DNA from: Achromobacter dolens
GTDB lineage: Bacteria; Pseudomonadota; Gammaproteobacteria; Burkholderiales; Burkholderiaceae_B
Direction: 5' to 3'
Length of the DNA: 64,000 nucleotides
Assembly: GCF_902859745.1 (NCBI RefSeq)
Contig: NZ_CADIJW010000017.1
Location: 38,366-102,365 of the forward strand
Program-made: the position numbers and the translations under genes
The notes under the pieces: generated by a model
Database searches by the model: none
What the model was told of the DNA's origin: nothing
What the model saw: the letters and a program-made list of their open reading frames with translations, nothing else
In this document: positions 50,057-59,528 of the stretch, piece after piece
Numbering within the stretch: the stretch's first letter is position 1
Layout of the letters: every line of letters begins with the position of its first letter

Positions 50057-51502
50057 ATGAAGATTTTTTCCGGGTCCCTGGCGACCGAGACCAATACCTT
50101 CTCCCCCATTCCGACCGGCCTGTCGGCCTATCGGTCGCGCGGCTACTACCCGGCCGGCCAGCACCCGGACCGCATGCAGATGTTCTCCGGCCCCCTGTGG
50201 GCCGCGCGCCAGCGCGCCCAGGGCAAGGACTGGACGCTGATCGAGGGCATGACGGCGGGCGCGACGCCGGCCGGCCTGACCACCCGCCACGCCTACGAGA
50301 CCCTGCGCGACGAACTGCTGGATGACCTGCGCCGCGCCGGCAAGGTCGACATCGCGCTGTTCGGCCTGCACGGCGCGATGGTGGCCGATGGCTATGATGA
50401 TTGCGAAGGCGACCTGCTGCGGCGGGCGCGCGAGATCGTCGGCCCGGACACGGTGATCGGCGCCGAGCTGGATCCGCACTGCCACCTGACCGACGCCATG
50501 GTGAACAGCGCCGATTTCCTGGTGTGCTTCAAGGAGTACCCGCACACCGACATCCTGGACCGCGCCTACGACCTGGTCGACCTGTGCGTGGCGCGCGCCG
50601 AGGGCCGCATCAAGCCGACGCGCGCGGTCTTCGACTGCGAAATGATCTCCATCATGCACACCAGCCGCGAGCCGATGCGCGGTTTCGTCGACCGCCTGCT
50701 GGCGATGGAAGGCAAGGAAGGCGTGCTGTCGGTGTCGATCGCGCACGGCTTTCCGTGGGGCGATACGCCCGACATGGGCTCCAAGGTGCTGGTCTACACC
50801 GATGGCGACGCCGGCCAGGCCGAACGCCTGGCGCGCGCGCTGGGCGAGGAGATCATCGCTTTCCGCGACCAGTTGGCGCCGCCCTACCCCGGCGCCGAAG
50901 AGGCGCTGGACCAGGCGCTGACGCTGGCCGATTTCCCCGTGGTGCTGGCCGACTCGGCCGACAACGCCGGCGGCGGCGCGCCCAGCGACGCCACCTTCAT
51001 CCTGGAACGCGTGCTGGCGCGCGGCATCCAGGACGTGGCGACCGGGCCGTTCTGGGACCCGGTGGCCGTGCAGCTCTGTTTCGAGGCCGGCCAGGGCGCG
51101 CAGATCAAGCTGCGCATCGGCGGCAAGGTGGCGCCGGTGTCGGGCCAGCCGCTGGACCTGGCCTGTGAGATCGTCGCGCTCAAGCGCGACGCCATCATGA
51201 CAGGGCTGGCCGGCACGCCCGCGCTGCTGGGCGACGTGGCCGTGGTGCGCAGCCAGGGCGTGACCATCGTCATGACCACCAATCGCACCCAGGCCATGGA
51301 CACCGACCTGTTCACGCAGTTCGGCGTCGATCTGGGCGCGATGAAGCTGGTCATCCCGAAGTCGTCGCAGCACTTCTACGCCTCGTACTCGAAGCTTGGC
51401 CGCCACGTCATCTACGTCGAGACGCCCGGCGCCATCACGCAGGACTACAACGCGCTGCCGTTCACCAAGCGCAAGTTGCCGAAATGGCCCTTCAAGGGCT
51501 GA
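50057..51502 (+). CDS. M81-family metallopeptidase (MlrC-like)
   Basis: The 481-residue protein begins KIFSGSLATETNTFSPIPTG, a hallmark of M81/MlrC proteins. Metal-site motifs are GLHGAMVADGYDDCEGDLL and GAELDPHCHLT (about 140-150). The C-terminal MlrC domain starts near 300 (VVLADSADNAGGGAPSDATF). MlrC is known for degrading linearised microcystin. In this operon it more likely cleaves a D-residue-containing or modified peptide imported by the Dpp transporter (inference). Confidence 0.9.
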   Translation: MKIFSGSLATETNTFSPIPTGLSAYRSRGYYPAGQHPDRMQMFSGPLWAARQRAQGKDWTLIEGMTAGATPAGLTTRHAYETLRDELLDDLRRAGKVDIALFGLHGAMVADGYDDCEGDLLRRAREIVGPDTVIGAELDPHCHLTDAMVNSADFLVCFKEYPHTDILDRAYDLVDLCVARAEGRIKPTRAVFDCEMISIMHTSREPMRGFVDRLLAMEGKEGVLSVSIAHGFPWGDTPDMGSKVLVYTDGDAGQAERLARALGEEIIAFRDQLAPPYPGAEEALDQALTLADFPVVLADSADNAGGGAPSDATFILERVLARGIQDVATGPFWDPVAVQLCFEAGQGAQIKLRIGGKVAPVSGQPLDLACEIVALKRDAIMTGLAGTPALLGDVAVVRSQGVTIVMTTNRTQAMDTDLFTQFGVDLGAMKLVIPKSSQHFYASYSKLGRHVIYVETPGAITQDYNALPFTKRKLPKWPFKG

Positions 51503-51551
51503 TATCCAACCATTGCCCACGCAGGCAACCGGACAAAACAAGGGGATGACC

Positions 51552-53129
51552 ATGATGAAACGATTCAGCCTGCTGGGCGCCGCCGCCTTGCTGGCCTGCG
51601 GGCTGGCCGCGGGCCAGCCGGCCCAGGCCCAGGCCAAGACGCTGCGGATGGTGCCGCACGCGGACCTGAAGACGCTGGACCCGCTGTTCAACACCGCCTA
51701 TATCACCCGCAACCACGGCTACATGGTGTTCGACACGCTGTTCGCGCAGGACAGCCAGGGCCTGCCCAAGCCGCAGATGGTGGAAAGCTGGACCGCCTCG
51801 CCCGACGGCAAGGCCTGGACCTTCAAGTTGCGCCCGGGTTTGAAGTTCAACGACGGCACCCCGGTGACCGCCGAGGACTGCATCGCCTCGCTGCAGCGCT
51901 GGGCCAAGAAGGACACGATGGGCCAGGCGCTGATGGCCGCCGGCGCCGAACTGGCCGCCACCGGTCCCGACAGCTTCTCGCTGACGCTCAAGCAGCCATT
52001 CGGCCTGGTGCTGGACGCGCTCGCCAAGCCGTCGGGCATGCCGCCGTTCATCATGCCCAAGCGCCTGGCGCAGACCGACGCCAACACCCCCGTCACGGAA
52101 ATGGTCGGCTCCGGCCCGTTCCTGTTCAAGCGCGATGAGTGGGTGCCGGGCAACAAGGTGGTGTACGTCAAGAACCCGGCCTACGTGCCGCGCAACGAAC
52201 CGGCCGACGGCCTGGCCGGCGGCAAGGTCGCCAAGGTCGACCGGGTCGAATGGATCTACATTCCCGACGGCAATACCGCCACGGCCGCGCTGATGAACGG
52301 CGAGGTCGACATGATCGAGCAGACCACGCCCGACTTCCTGCCGGTGCTGGAAAGCAACCCGGACATCAAGCTGAACACCTCGGTCGCCACCCAGGGCATG
52401 GCCATCGTCAACGCGCTGCATCCGCCGTTCGACAAGCCGCAGGCGCGCCAGGCGCTGTACTACCTGTTCAGCCAGAAGGAAATGCTGGCGGCCATCGGCT
52501 ATCCGGAGAAGTACCGCGTCGACTACTGTGCCACGCTGTACATCTGCGGCTCGCCGCTGGCCACCGACGCCGGCGCGGCGCCCTACGCCAAGCCCGACCT
52601 GGCGCGCGCCAAGCAACTGCTGCAGGAGGCCGGCTACAAGGGCGAGAAGATCGTGGTGCTCTACCCCACCGACCACATCAGCGCGCCCGCTGTCATGGTG
52701 CTGACGCAGAACATGAAGAAGGCCGGCCTCAAGGTCGACCTGCAATCCATGGACTGGGCCTCGCTGGCGGCGCGCCGCCTGAAGAAGGATCCGCCCGAGC
52801 AAGGCGGCTGGAGCCTGTTCGTGACCTGGGGCGGGTACTACGACGCCAGCACGCCGCTGACCAACCCGTGGCTGTCGGCCGCCTGCGGCAACAGCCTGCC
52901 GGGCTGGCCCTGCGACAAGGAGCTGGACGCGCTGCGCACGCAGTGGATCCAGGAACCCGACGCCGCCAGGCGCAAGGACATCGCGGCGCAGTTGCAGGCC
53001 CGCGCCTACGAGTCGGTGCCGTACGTCATGTGGGGCGAATTCAAGCCGGTGTCGGCGATCCGCGGGCTGTCGCACACGGAGCTGATGAAGACCGGCATCC
53101 CCGTGATGTGGAACGTGGAAAAACCATAA
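51552..53129 (+). CDS. Dpp/Opp-type ABC transporter substrate-binding protein
   Basis: The 525-residue protein starts at ATG 51552 (AGGGG 6 bp upstream; ATGs at 51546 and 51555 are alternatives). The signal sequence RFSLLGAAALLACGLAAGQPAQAQA may be a lipoprotein signal (LLAC), though the lipobox is imperfect. Family 5 motifs follow: LKTLDPLFNTAYITRNHGYMVFDTLF, WTFKLRPGLKFNDGTPVTAEDC, MVGSGPFLFK. It binds peptides or related solutes in the periplasm for the permeases downstream. Confidence 0.92.
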   Translation: MMKRFSLLGAAALLACGLAAGQPAQAQAKTLRMVPHADLKTLDPLFNTAYITRNHGYMVFDTLFAQDSQGLPKPQMVESWTASPDGKAWTFKLRPGLKFNDGTPVTAEDCIASLQRWAKKDTMGQALMAAGAELAATGPDSFSLTLKQPFGLVLDALAKPSGMPPFIMPKRLAQTDANTPVTEMVGSGPFLFKRDEWVPGNKVVYVKNPAYVPRNEPADGLAGGKVAKVDRVEWIYIPDGNTATAALMNGEVDMIEQTTPDFLPVLESNPDIKLNTSVATQGMAIVNALHPPFDKPQARQALYYLFSQKEMLAAIGYPEKYRVDYCATLYICGSPLATDAGAAPYAKPDLARAKQLLQEAGYKGEKIVVLYPTDHISAPAVMVLTQNMKKAGLKVDLQSMDWASLAARRLKKDPPEQGGWSLFVTWGGYYDASTPLTNPWLSAACGNSLPGWPCDKELDALRTQWIQEPDAARRKDIAAQLQARAYESVPYVMWGEFKPVSAIRGLSHTELMKTGIPVMWNVEKP

Positions 53130-53233
53130 CGCGGCGCGGGGCCGCGCGTGATCGCCACGCGCGCCCCGCCCCTGCACAATCAGGCCGCCGCCCAGCGCCC
53201 CGTGCGCGCCGCGCCAGGCCGGGGGAACCCAGC

Positions 53234-54169
53234 GTGAAATACATCCTGCGCCGCATCGCGGCCGTCATTCCCGTCATGGCCGTGGTGGCGGTCGTGGTGT
53301 TCATGTTGATCCACCTGTCGCCGGGCGACCCGGCGGCGGTGATCGCGGGCGACAACGCCACCACCGAGGACGTCGAGAAGATTCGCCAGAACCTGGGCCT
53401 GGACAAGCCGCTGCTGACGCAGTTCGGCATCTGGGTCGGGCATCTGGCCACCGGCGACCTGGGCACCTCGATCGCCACCCAGATGCCGGTGGCGCAACTG
53501 ATCGGCCAGCGCATGGGGCCGACCCTGTCGATCGCCATCTTCACCATGCTGTTCGCGGTGCTGGTCGCCGTGCCGCTGGGCGTGCTGGCGGCCTGGAATG
53601 CCGGGCGCTTGCTGGACCGGCTGGTGATGATCGGCGCGGTCTGTGCCTTCTCGGTGCCGGTGTTCCTGATCGGCTACAGCCTCGTGTACGGCTTTTCCAT
53701 CAAGCTGGGCTGGCTGCCGGTGCAAGGCTACAAGCCGCTGGCCGACGGCCTGGCGCCATATCTGCGGCACCTGGTGCTGCCCTGTCTGTCACTGGGGCTG
53801 GTGTACATGGCCCTGCTGACCCGCATGACCCGCGCCACCATGCTGGAGGCGCTGTCGGAAGACTACATCCGCACCGCGCGCGCCAAGGGCCTGGCGGCCG
53901 GCCCGATCGTCTGGCACGCGCTCAAGAACGCCGCCAACCCCATCGTCACCACCATCGGCGTCGGCGTGGCGCTGCTGATCGGCGGCGTGGTGGTCACGGA
54001 AACCGTGTTCGCCATTCCCGGCCTGGGCCGCCTGACCATCGACGCCGTGCTGCGCCACGACTACCCCGTGATCCAGGGCGTGCTGCTGGTCGCCTCGGGC
54101 ATCTACGTGCTGATCAACCTGCTGGTCGACCTGAGCTACCGCCTGTTCGACCCGCGCATCCGCTATTGA
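53234..54169 (+). CDS. Dpp-type ABC transporter permease 1
   Basis: The 311-residue membrane protein starts with GTG 53234 (GGGGGAACCCAGC upstream). It has the DppB N-terminus YILRRIAAVIPVMAVVAVVVFMLIHLSPGDPA and the EAA loop EDYIRTARAKGLAAGPIVWHALKNAANPIVTTIG. It forms the pore with the next gene product. A 104-bp gap separates it from the binding-protein gene. Confidence 0.95.
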   Translation: MKYILRRIAAVIPVMAVVAVVVFMLIHLSPGDPAAVIAGDNATTEDVEKIRQNLGLDKPLLTQFGIWVGHLATGDLGTSIATQMPVAQLIGQRMGPTLSIAIFTMLFAVLVAVPLGVLAAWNAGRLLDRLVMIGAVCAFSVPVFLIGYSLVYGFSIKLGWLPVQGYKPLADGLAPYLRHLVLPCLSLGLVYMALLTRMTRATMLEALSEDYIRTARAKGLAAGPIVWHALKNAANPIVTTIGVGVALLIGGVVVTETVFAIPGLGRLTIDAVLRHDYPVIQGVLLVASGIYVLINLLVDLSYRLFDPRIRY

Positions 54170-54182
54170 AAAGGGGCGATCC

Positions 54183-55058
54183 ATGACCACCACCACCCTG
54201 CCCCTGGCCGCGGCGCGCCCGCGCTGGCGCCGCGCCGGCCGCTCGCTGCGCCGCCACCCGATGCTGTACGTCGGCTGCGCCATCCTGCTGGCGCTCGCGC
54301 TGATCGCGCTGGCCGCGCCCTGGCTGACCGCGGTCGATCCGCTGGACATCAACCCGATGGCGCGCATGAAGCCGCCGTCGGCCGAACACTTCTTCGGCAC
54401 CGACGCGCTGGGCCGCGATGTCTATGCCCGCACCTTGTGGGGCGCGCGCGTATCGCTGCTGGTTGGCGTCGTGGTCGCGCTGGTGTCGACCGCGGGCGGC
54501 GTCCTGCTGGGCATGCTGGCCGGCTACTTCCGCCGCCTGGACGCCGTGATCATGCGCATCATGGACGGCCTGATGGCGATTCCGGGCGTGCTGCTGGCGA
54601 TCGCGCTGATGGCCACGCTCAAGGGCGGCCTGGGCACCGTGATCGTGGCCATCGTGGTGCCCGAGGTGCCGCGCGTGGTGCGGCTGGTGCGGGCCCTGGT
54701 GCTGACCATCCGCGAGCAGCCCTATATCGAGGCGGCGGTGGCCGCCGGCACGCGCGTGCCGGCCATCCTGCTGCGCCACATCCTGCCCAACCTGTTCGCG
54801 CCGCTGATGGTGCAGGCCACCTTCATCGCGGCCTCGGCCATCCTGACCGAGGCGGTGCTGAGCTTCCTGGGCGTGGGCATCCCGCCGCAGATCCCGAGCT
54901 GGGGCAACATCATGGCCGAGGGCCGCAACTTTGTCGCGGTGGCGTTCCACATCATCCTGTATCCGGGCCTGTTCCTGGGCGTGGCCGTGCTGGCCGTCAA
55001 TCTGGTAGGCGACGGGCTGCGCGACATGCTCGATCCGCGCCTGGCGAAAAAGCTGTAG
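54183..55058 (+). CDS. Dpp-type ABC transporter permease 2
   Basis: The 291-residue DppC-type permease has the usual N-terminal helix (HPMLYVGCAILLALALIALAAPWL), the FFGTDALGRDVYARTLWGARVSLLVG motif, and the EAA loop EQPYIEAAVAAGTRVPAILLRHILPNLFAPLMV. It begins 13 bp after permease 1 and precedes the two ATPases. Confidence 0.95.
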   Translation: MTTTTLPLAAARPRWRRAGRSLRRHPMLYVGCAILLALALIALAAPWLTAVDPLDINPMARMKPPSAEHFFGTDALGRDVYARTLWGARVSLLVGVVVALVSTAGGVLLGMLAGYFRRLDAVIMRIMDGLMAIPGVLLAIALMATLKGGLGTVIVAIVVPEVPRVVRLVRALVLTIREQPYIEAAVAAGTRVPAILLRHILPNLFAPLMVQATFIAASAILTEAVLSFLGVGIPPQIPSWGNIMAEGRNFVAVAFHIILYPGLFLGVAVLAVNLVGDGLRDMLDPRLAKKL

Positions 55059-55066
55059 GAGCGCGC

Positions 55067-56080
55067 ATGCCATCCCAACCTGTCCTGCAAGTGAATGACC
55101 TGACCACCTGTTTCGACGGCGACGAGACCACGGTGCTGGCCGTGGACGGCCTGTCGTTCGACCTGATGCCGGGCGAGACCCTCGGCCTGGTGGGCGAATC
55201 CGGCTGCGGCAAGAGCGTCACGTCGCTGTCCATCATGCGGCTGCTGCGCACGCCCGGGCGCGTGGCGCGCGGCAGCGTCGAATTCGACGGCCGCGACCTG
55301 CTGGCCCTGCCCGAGAAGGCCATGCGGGCCGTGCGCGGCAACCAGTTGTCGATGATCTTCCAGGAGCCGATGACCTCGCTCAATCCGGTCTTCACGATCG
55401 GCCGCCAGATCAGCGAGCCGCTGATGCTGCACCAGGGCCTGTCGCGGCGCGAGGCCATGAAGCAGGCCGAGGCGCTGCTGGAGCTGGTGCAGATCTCCGA
55501 TCCGGCGCGGCGCGTGCACGAATACCCCTACCAGCTATCCGGCGGCATGCGCCAGCGCGCCATGATCGCCATGGCGCTGGCCTGCCAGCCCAAGGTGCTG
55601 ATCGCCGACGAGCCGACCACCGCGCTGGACGTGACCATCCAGGCGCAGATCCTGCACCTGCTGCGCGACATCCAGGCGCGGCTGGGCACGGCCATCGTGC
55701 TGATCACCCACGACCTGGGCGTGGTGGCGCAGATGTGCCAGCGGGTCATCGTCATGTACGCCGGCCGCAAGGTCGAGGAAGGCAGCGTCGACGACGTGCT
55801 GGACCGCGCCGCCCATCCCTATACCCAGGCGCTGATCCGTTCGCTGCCCGACTTCGTCGACGGCCAGGACCACAGCGCCCGCCTGGCCGAGCTGCCCGGC
55901 ATCGTGCCGGTGGTGACGCCCGAATCGCGCGGCTGCGCCTTTGCCGCGCGCTGTCCCCAGGCCCTGCCGCGCTGTGCCGACGAGACGCCGCCCGAGGTCG
56001 CCGCCGGCGACCGCCACCGCGTCTGGTGCTGGGCGCGCCAGCCCGCGCCGGCCGCCACGATGGAGCAAGACCCGCGATGA
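55067..56080 (+). CDS. Dpp-type ABC transporter ATP-binding protein (DppD type)
   Basis: The 337-residue ATPase has Walker [10 protein letters not shown]-loop [12 protein letters not shown], signature [12 protein letters not shown], Walker [13 protein letters not shown] and the DppD/OppD C-terminal extension with conserved cysteines ([19 protein letters not shown]) that may bind an iron-sulfur cluster. It overlaps the next start by ATGA at 56077-56080. Confidence 0.95.
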   Translation: MPSQPVLQVNDLTTCFDGDETTVLAVDGLSFDLMPGETLGLVGESGCGKSVTSLSIMRLLRTPGRVARGSVEFDGRDLLALPEKAMRAVRGNQLSMIFQEPMTSLNPVFTIGRQISEPLMLHQGLSRREAMKQAEALLELVQISDPARRVHEYPYQLSGGMRQRAMIAMALACQPKVLIADEPTTALDVTIQAQILHLLRDIQARLGTAIVLITHDLGVVAQMCQRVIVMYAGRKVEEGSVDDVLDRAAHPYTQALIRSLPDFVDGQDHSARLAELPGIVPVVTPESRGCAFAARCPQALPRCADETPPEVAAGDRHRVWCWARQPAPAATMEQDPR

Positions 56081-57066
56081 ACCTGCACGACGCCCCCTTT
56101 CCCGCCGCCGTCGCCACGGCGTCCGCCGCCCCCATGCTGCAAGTGACCGACCTGAAGAAGCACTTCCCGCTGGAGGGCGGCAAGGTGCTGCGCGCCGTGG
56201 ACGGCGTGTCGCTGTCGGTGGCGCGCGGCCAGACCCTGAGCCTGGTGGGCGAGTCCGGCTGCGGCAAGTCGACCACCGGCAAGTGCCTGATCCGCCTGAC
56301 CGATCCCACCGCGGGCCGCATCCTGCTCGAAGGCGCCGACCTGGCCGCGATGAACAGCGGCCAGTTGCGCGCCATGCGGCGGCGCATGCAGTTCATCTTC
56401 CAGGACCCGTTTTCGTCGATGAACCCGCGCATGCGGGTGCGCGACATCATCGGCGAGCCGCTGCGCAACTTCGGCTACGGCCGCGAGGCCATCCGCGAAC
56501 GGGTGGCGCAGTTGCTGGCCCGCGTCAGTCTGCGCCCGGACGCCGCCGACCGCTACCCGCACGAGTTCTCCGGCGGCCAGCGCCAGCGCATCGTCATCGC
56601 CCGCGCCCTGGCGCCGGAACCAGGCCTGATCGTCTGCGACGAACCGGTCTCGGCGCTGGACGTGTCGGTGCAGGCGCAGGTCATCAACCTGCTTATGGAT
56701 TTGCAGCGCGACCTGGGCCTGACCTATGTGTTCATCTCGCACGACCTGAGCGTGGTGCGCCACATCAGCCACCAGGTGGCGGTGATGTACCTGGGCAGGA
56801 TCGTCGAGACCGGCACCCGCGACGCGGTCTTCAACCACCCGGCCCACCCCTACACCCGCGCCCTGCTGGCCGCGGTGCCCTCGGCCCGTCGCGGCGAACG
56901 CGCGCCCGTCGCGGTGCTCAAGGGCGAGATTCCCAGTCCGCTGGCGCCGCCGTCCGGTTGCGCCTTCCGCACCCGCTGTCCGCAGGCGCAGGCCCGCTGC
57001 GCCCAGGAAACGCCCGTGGCGCGCCCGGTCGGCGCCGGCCAGTTGGTCGCTTGCCATTTCGCCTGA
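56077..57066 (+). CDS. Dpp-type ABC transporter ATP-binding protein (DppF type)
   Basis: The 329-residue ATPase has Walker [11 protein letters not shown]-loop FIFQDPFSSMNPRM, signature FSGGQRQR, Walker B LIVCDEPVSALD and the C-terminal cysteine motif CAFRTRCPQAQARCAQETP. It completes the five-component peptide importer. It is followed by the N-acyl-D-amino-acid deacylase gene after 27 bp. Confidence 0.95.
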   Translation: MNLHDAPFPAAVATASAAPMLQVTDLKKHFPLEGGKVLRAVDGVSLSVARGQTLSLVGESGCGKSTTGKCLIRLTDPTAGRILLEGADLAAMNSGQLRAMRRRMQFIFQDPFSSMNPRMRVRDIIGEPLRNFGYGREAIRERVAQLLARVSLRPDAADRYPHEFSGGQRQRIVIARALAPEPGLIVCDEPVSALDVSVQAQVINLLMDLQRDLGLTYVFISHDLSVVRHISHQVAVMYLGRIVETGTRDAVFNHPAHPYTRALLAAVPSARRGERAPVAVLKGEIPSPLAPPSGCAFRTRCPQAQARCAQETPVARPVGAGQLVACHFA

Positions 57067-57093
57067 GCCGCCTCGACATTCACCGGAGATCCC

Positions 57094-58548
57094 ATGACTT
57101 CATCCGAATCGCAGCCTTTCGACTACCTGTTTGTCGGCGGCACCGTCATCGACGGCGCCAACACGCCAGGACGGCGCGCCGACCTCGGCGTGCGGGGCGA
57201 CCGCATCGCCGCCATCGGCGACCTGTCCGACGCCCCGGCGCGCCACCGGATCGACGTCGCCGGCCAGGTGCTGGCGCCGGGATTCATCGACTCGCACACC
57301 CACGACGACAACTACCTGCTCAAGCGCCGCGACATGACCCCCAAGATATCCCAGGGCGTCACCACGGTGGTCACGGGCAACTGCGGCATCAGCCTGGCGC
57401 CGCTGGCGCACGCCAACCCGCCGGCGCCGCTCGACCTGCTGGACGAAGGCGGCTCGTACCATTTCGCGCGTTTCGCCGACTATCTTGACGCCTTGCGCGC
57501 CACGCCCGCGGCGGTCAACGCCGCCTGCATGGTGGGCCACTCGACGTTGCGCGCCGCCGTCATGCCCGACCTGCAACGCGCGGCCACCGACGCCGAGATC
57601 GACGCCATGCGCGCGCTGGCCGAGGAAGCCATGGCCAGCGGCGCCATCGGCATTTCCACCGGCGCCTTCTACCCGCCCGCGGCCCGCGCCACCACCGAGG
57701 AGATCATCGAGGTCTGCCGCCCGCTGAGCACGCATGGCGGCATCTACGCCACCCACATGCGCGACGAAGGCGAACACATCGTGGCGGCGCTGGAGGAAAC
57801 CTTCCGCATCGGCCGCGAGCTGGACGTGCCGGTGGTGATCTCGCACCACAAGGTCATGGGCCAGCCCAATTTCGGCCGCTCGCGCGAGACGCTGCCGCTG
57901 ATCGAGGCCGCGATGGCGCGCCAGGACGTGTCGCTGGATGCCTATCCCTACGTGGCCGGCTCGACCATGCTCAAGCAGGACCGCGTGCTGCTGGCCGGCC
58001 GCACCATCATCACCTGGTGCAAGCCCTTTCCCGATCTGAGCGGGCGCGACCTGGACGAGGTCGCGGCCGAGCGTGGCAAGTCCAAGTACGACGTGGTGCC
58101 CGAGCTGCAGCCGGCCGGCGCCATCTACTTCATGATGGACGAACCCGACGTGCAGCGCATTCTGGCGTTCGGCCCCACCATGATCGGCTCGGACGGCCTG
58201 CCGCACGACGAGCGCCCCCACCCGCGGCTGTGGGGCACCTTTCCGCGGGTGCTGGGCCACTACGCCCGCGACCTGGGCCTGTTCCCACTGGAGACGGCGG
58301 TCTGGAAGATGACCGGCCTGACGGCCCAGCGCTTCGGCCTGGCCGAACGCGGGCAACTGCGGCCGGGCTACTTCGCCGACCTGGTGGTGTTCGATCCCGC
58401 CACCGTGGCCGATACCGCCACCTTCGAGCGGCCGACCGAACGCGCCGCCGGCATCCATTCGGTGTATGTCAACGGCGCGCCCGTCTGGCGCGAGCAGGCC
58501 TTCACAGGCCGGCATGCCGGCCGCGTGCTGGCGCGCACGCCCGCCTGA
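57094..58548 (+). CDS. N-acyl-D-amino-acid deacylase (D-aminoacylase)
   Basis: The 484-residue amidohydrolase matches the length of known D-aminoacylases. Metal-site motifs are FIDSHTHDDNYLL (H68, H70) and NCGIS (C97, the unusual Cys ligand of D-aminoacylases). ISHHKVMG (His pair), YPYVAGSTML and IGSDGLPHDERPHPRLWGTFPRVLGHYAR follow, with the C-terminal small beta domain returning at LRPGYFADLVVFDP. It removes the acyl group from N-acyl-D-amino acids, giving free D-amino acids for the DAO-type oxidase of the same operon. Confidence 0.93.
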   Translation: MTSSESQPFDYLFVGGTVIDGANTPGRRADLGVRGDRIAAIGDLSDAPARHRIDVAGQVLAPGFIDSHTHDDNYLLKRRDMTPKISQGVTTVVTGNCGISLAPLAHANPPAPLDLLDEGGSYHFARFADYLDALRATPAAVNAACMVGHSTLRAAVMPDLQRAATDAEIDAMRALAEEAMASGAIGISTGAFYPPAARATTEEIIEVCRPLSTHGGIYATHMRDEGEHIVAALEETFRIGRELDVPVVISHHKVMGQPNFGRSRETLPLIEAAMARQDVSLDAYPYVAGSTMLKQDRVLLAGRTIITWCKPFPDLSGRDLDEVAAERGKSKYDVVPELQPAGAIYFMMDEPDVQRILAFGPTMIGSDGLPHDERPHPRLWGTFPRVLGHYARDLGLFPLETAVWKMTGLTAQRFGLAERGQLRPGYFADLVVFDPATVADTATFERPTERAAGIHSVYVNGAPVWREQAFTGRHAGRVLARTPA

Positions 58549-58640
58549 GCCTCGCCGCCTTATACAATCCGGCGTACGCGCGGCGGGGCTTGCGGGCCCC
58601 GCCCCTCCTTCGCCAACTCCCTAGACGCCCGGACCGCTAC

Positions 58641-59285
58641 ATGGCCCCTACCCGCAAGACGGCCCCACCCGACATCGTGGGCAAGGAAGTAATGGGCGCC
58701 CGCCTGCGCGCCGAGCGCAAAGCCCGGAAAATGACGCTGCAGGCCCTGTCGCAAGCCAGCGGCATCGCGGTATCGACGCTGTCCAAGGCCGAGCTGGGCC
58801 AGATCGCCCTGAGCTACGAGAAATTCGCCGCGCTGGCGCGCGCGCTGGACATCGACATGACGCGCATGTTCATGCTGGGCGACGCGCCCCAGGCCGAGGT
58901 GGCCCCCACCTACGTCAAGAACAAGCTCAGCGACGCCCGCGACTACGCCACCGACAACTACCACTACCGGCTGCTGATGGGCGAATACCCGGGCAAGAAG
59001 ATGATGCCGATGCTGGCGCTGATCGATTCGCGCAAGGTAGTCGAGTTCGAGGACTACATCCGCCACCCCGGGCAGGAATTCGCGCTGGTTTTGTCAGGCA
59101 AGGTCCGCATCCAGTTCGAGAACGGCGACAGCGTGGTGCTGAACCGGTTGGAGTCCGCCTATTTCGACAGCGGCATCGGCCACGTCTACCTGTCGCTGAG
59201 CAAGAAGCCCGCAGAAGTGCTGGCGGTCTGCAGCGACCTGGATGAAGTGCCGTCCCGCCTGAAGCCGGTGTCGCCCAAAAACTAG
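58641..59285 (+). CDS. XRE-family regulator with C-terminal cupin sensor
   Basis: The 214-residue protein has a lambda-type HTH at about 17-75 (MGARLRAERKARKMTLQALSQASGIAVSTLSKAELGQIALSYEKFAALARALDID) and a cupin domain at about 130-200 (GQEFALVLSGKVRIQFENGDSVVLNRLESAYFDSGIGHVYLSL). Such regulators usually respond to small molecules tied to amino-acid or polyamine catabolism. It is the last gene of the operon, 92 bp after the deacylase, and probably controls it. Its 3' end merges into a 15-bp tandem repeat. Confidence 0.92.
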   Translation: MAPTRKTAPPDIVGKEVMGARLRAERKARKMTLQALSQASGIAVSTLSKAELGQIALSYEKFAALARALDIDMTRMFMLGDAPQAEVAPTYVKNKLSDARDYATDNYHYRLLMGEYPGKKMMPMLALIDSRKVVEFEDYIRHPGQEFALVLSGKVRIQFENGDSVVLNRLESAYFDSGIGHVYLSLSKKPAEVLAVCSDLDEVPSRLKPVSPKN

Positions 59286-59302
59286 CCCTCGAGGAGCAGA
59301 CC

Positions 59303-59347
59303 CCCAAGAAGCAGCCCCCCAAGAAGTAGTCTCCCAAGAAGTAGTCC
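59303..59347 (+). repeat. 15-bp tandem repeat, three units
   Basis: CCCAAGAAGCAGCCC, CCCAAGAAGTAGTCT and CCCAAGAAGTAGTCC follow one another without gaps. A diverged unit (CCCAAAAACTAGCCC, 59274-59288) forms the last codons and stop of the XRE-cupin gene. The array is 18 bp beyond the stop. Confidence 0.75.
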
Positions 59348-59528
59348 CTTTCGCTGGCCCGCCTCCCGGCGGGCGCTCCCCCGCGCCTGGCCGAGGCCGG
59401 CATCGGCTACGGGAAATCCCGTAGAAACTTTCCTTCCCCGCCCGGGGTCACTCTTTATTCAGCTAATTGTCAGACTTAGCGCCTGACACGCCGCACGCTC
59501 GTGCGCTGGCGATCCCCGGGAGAATTCG

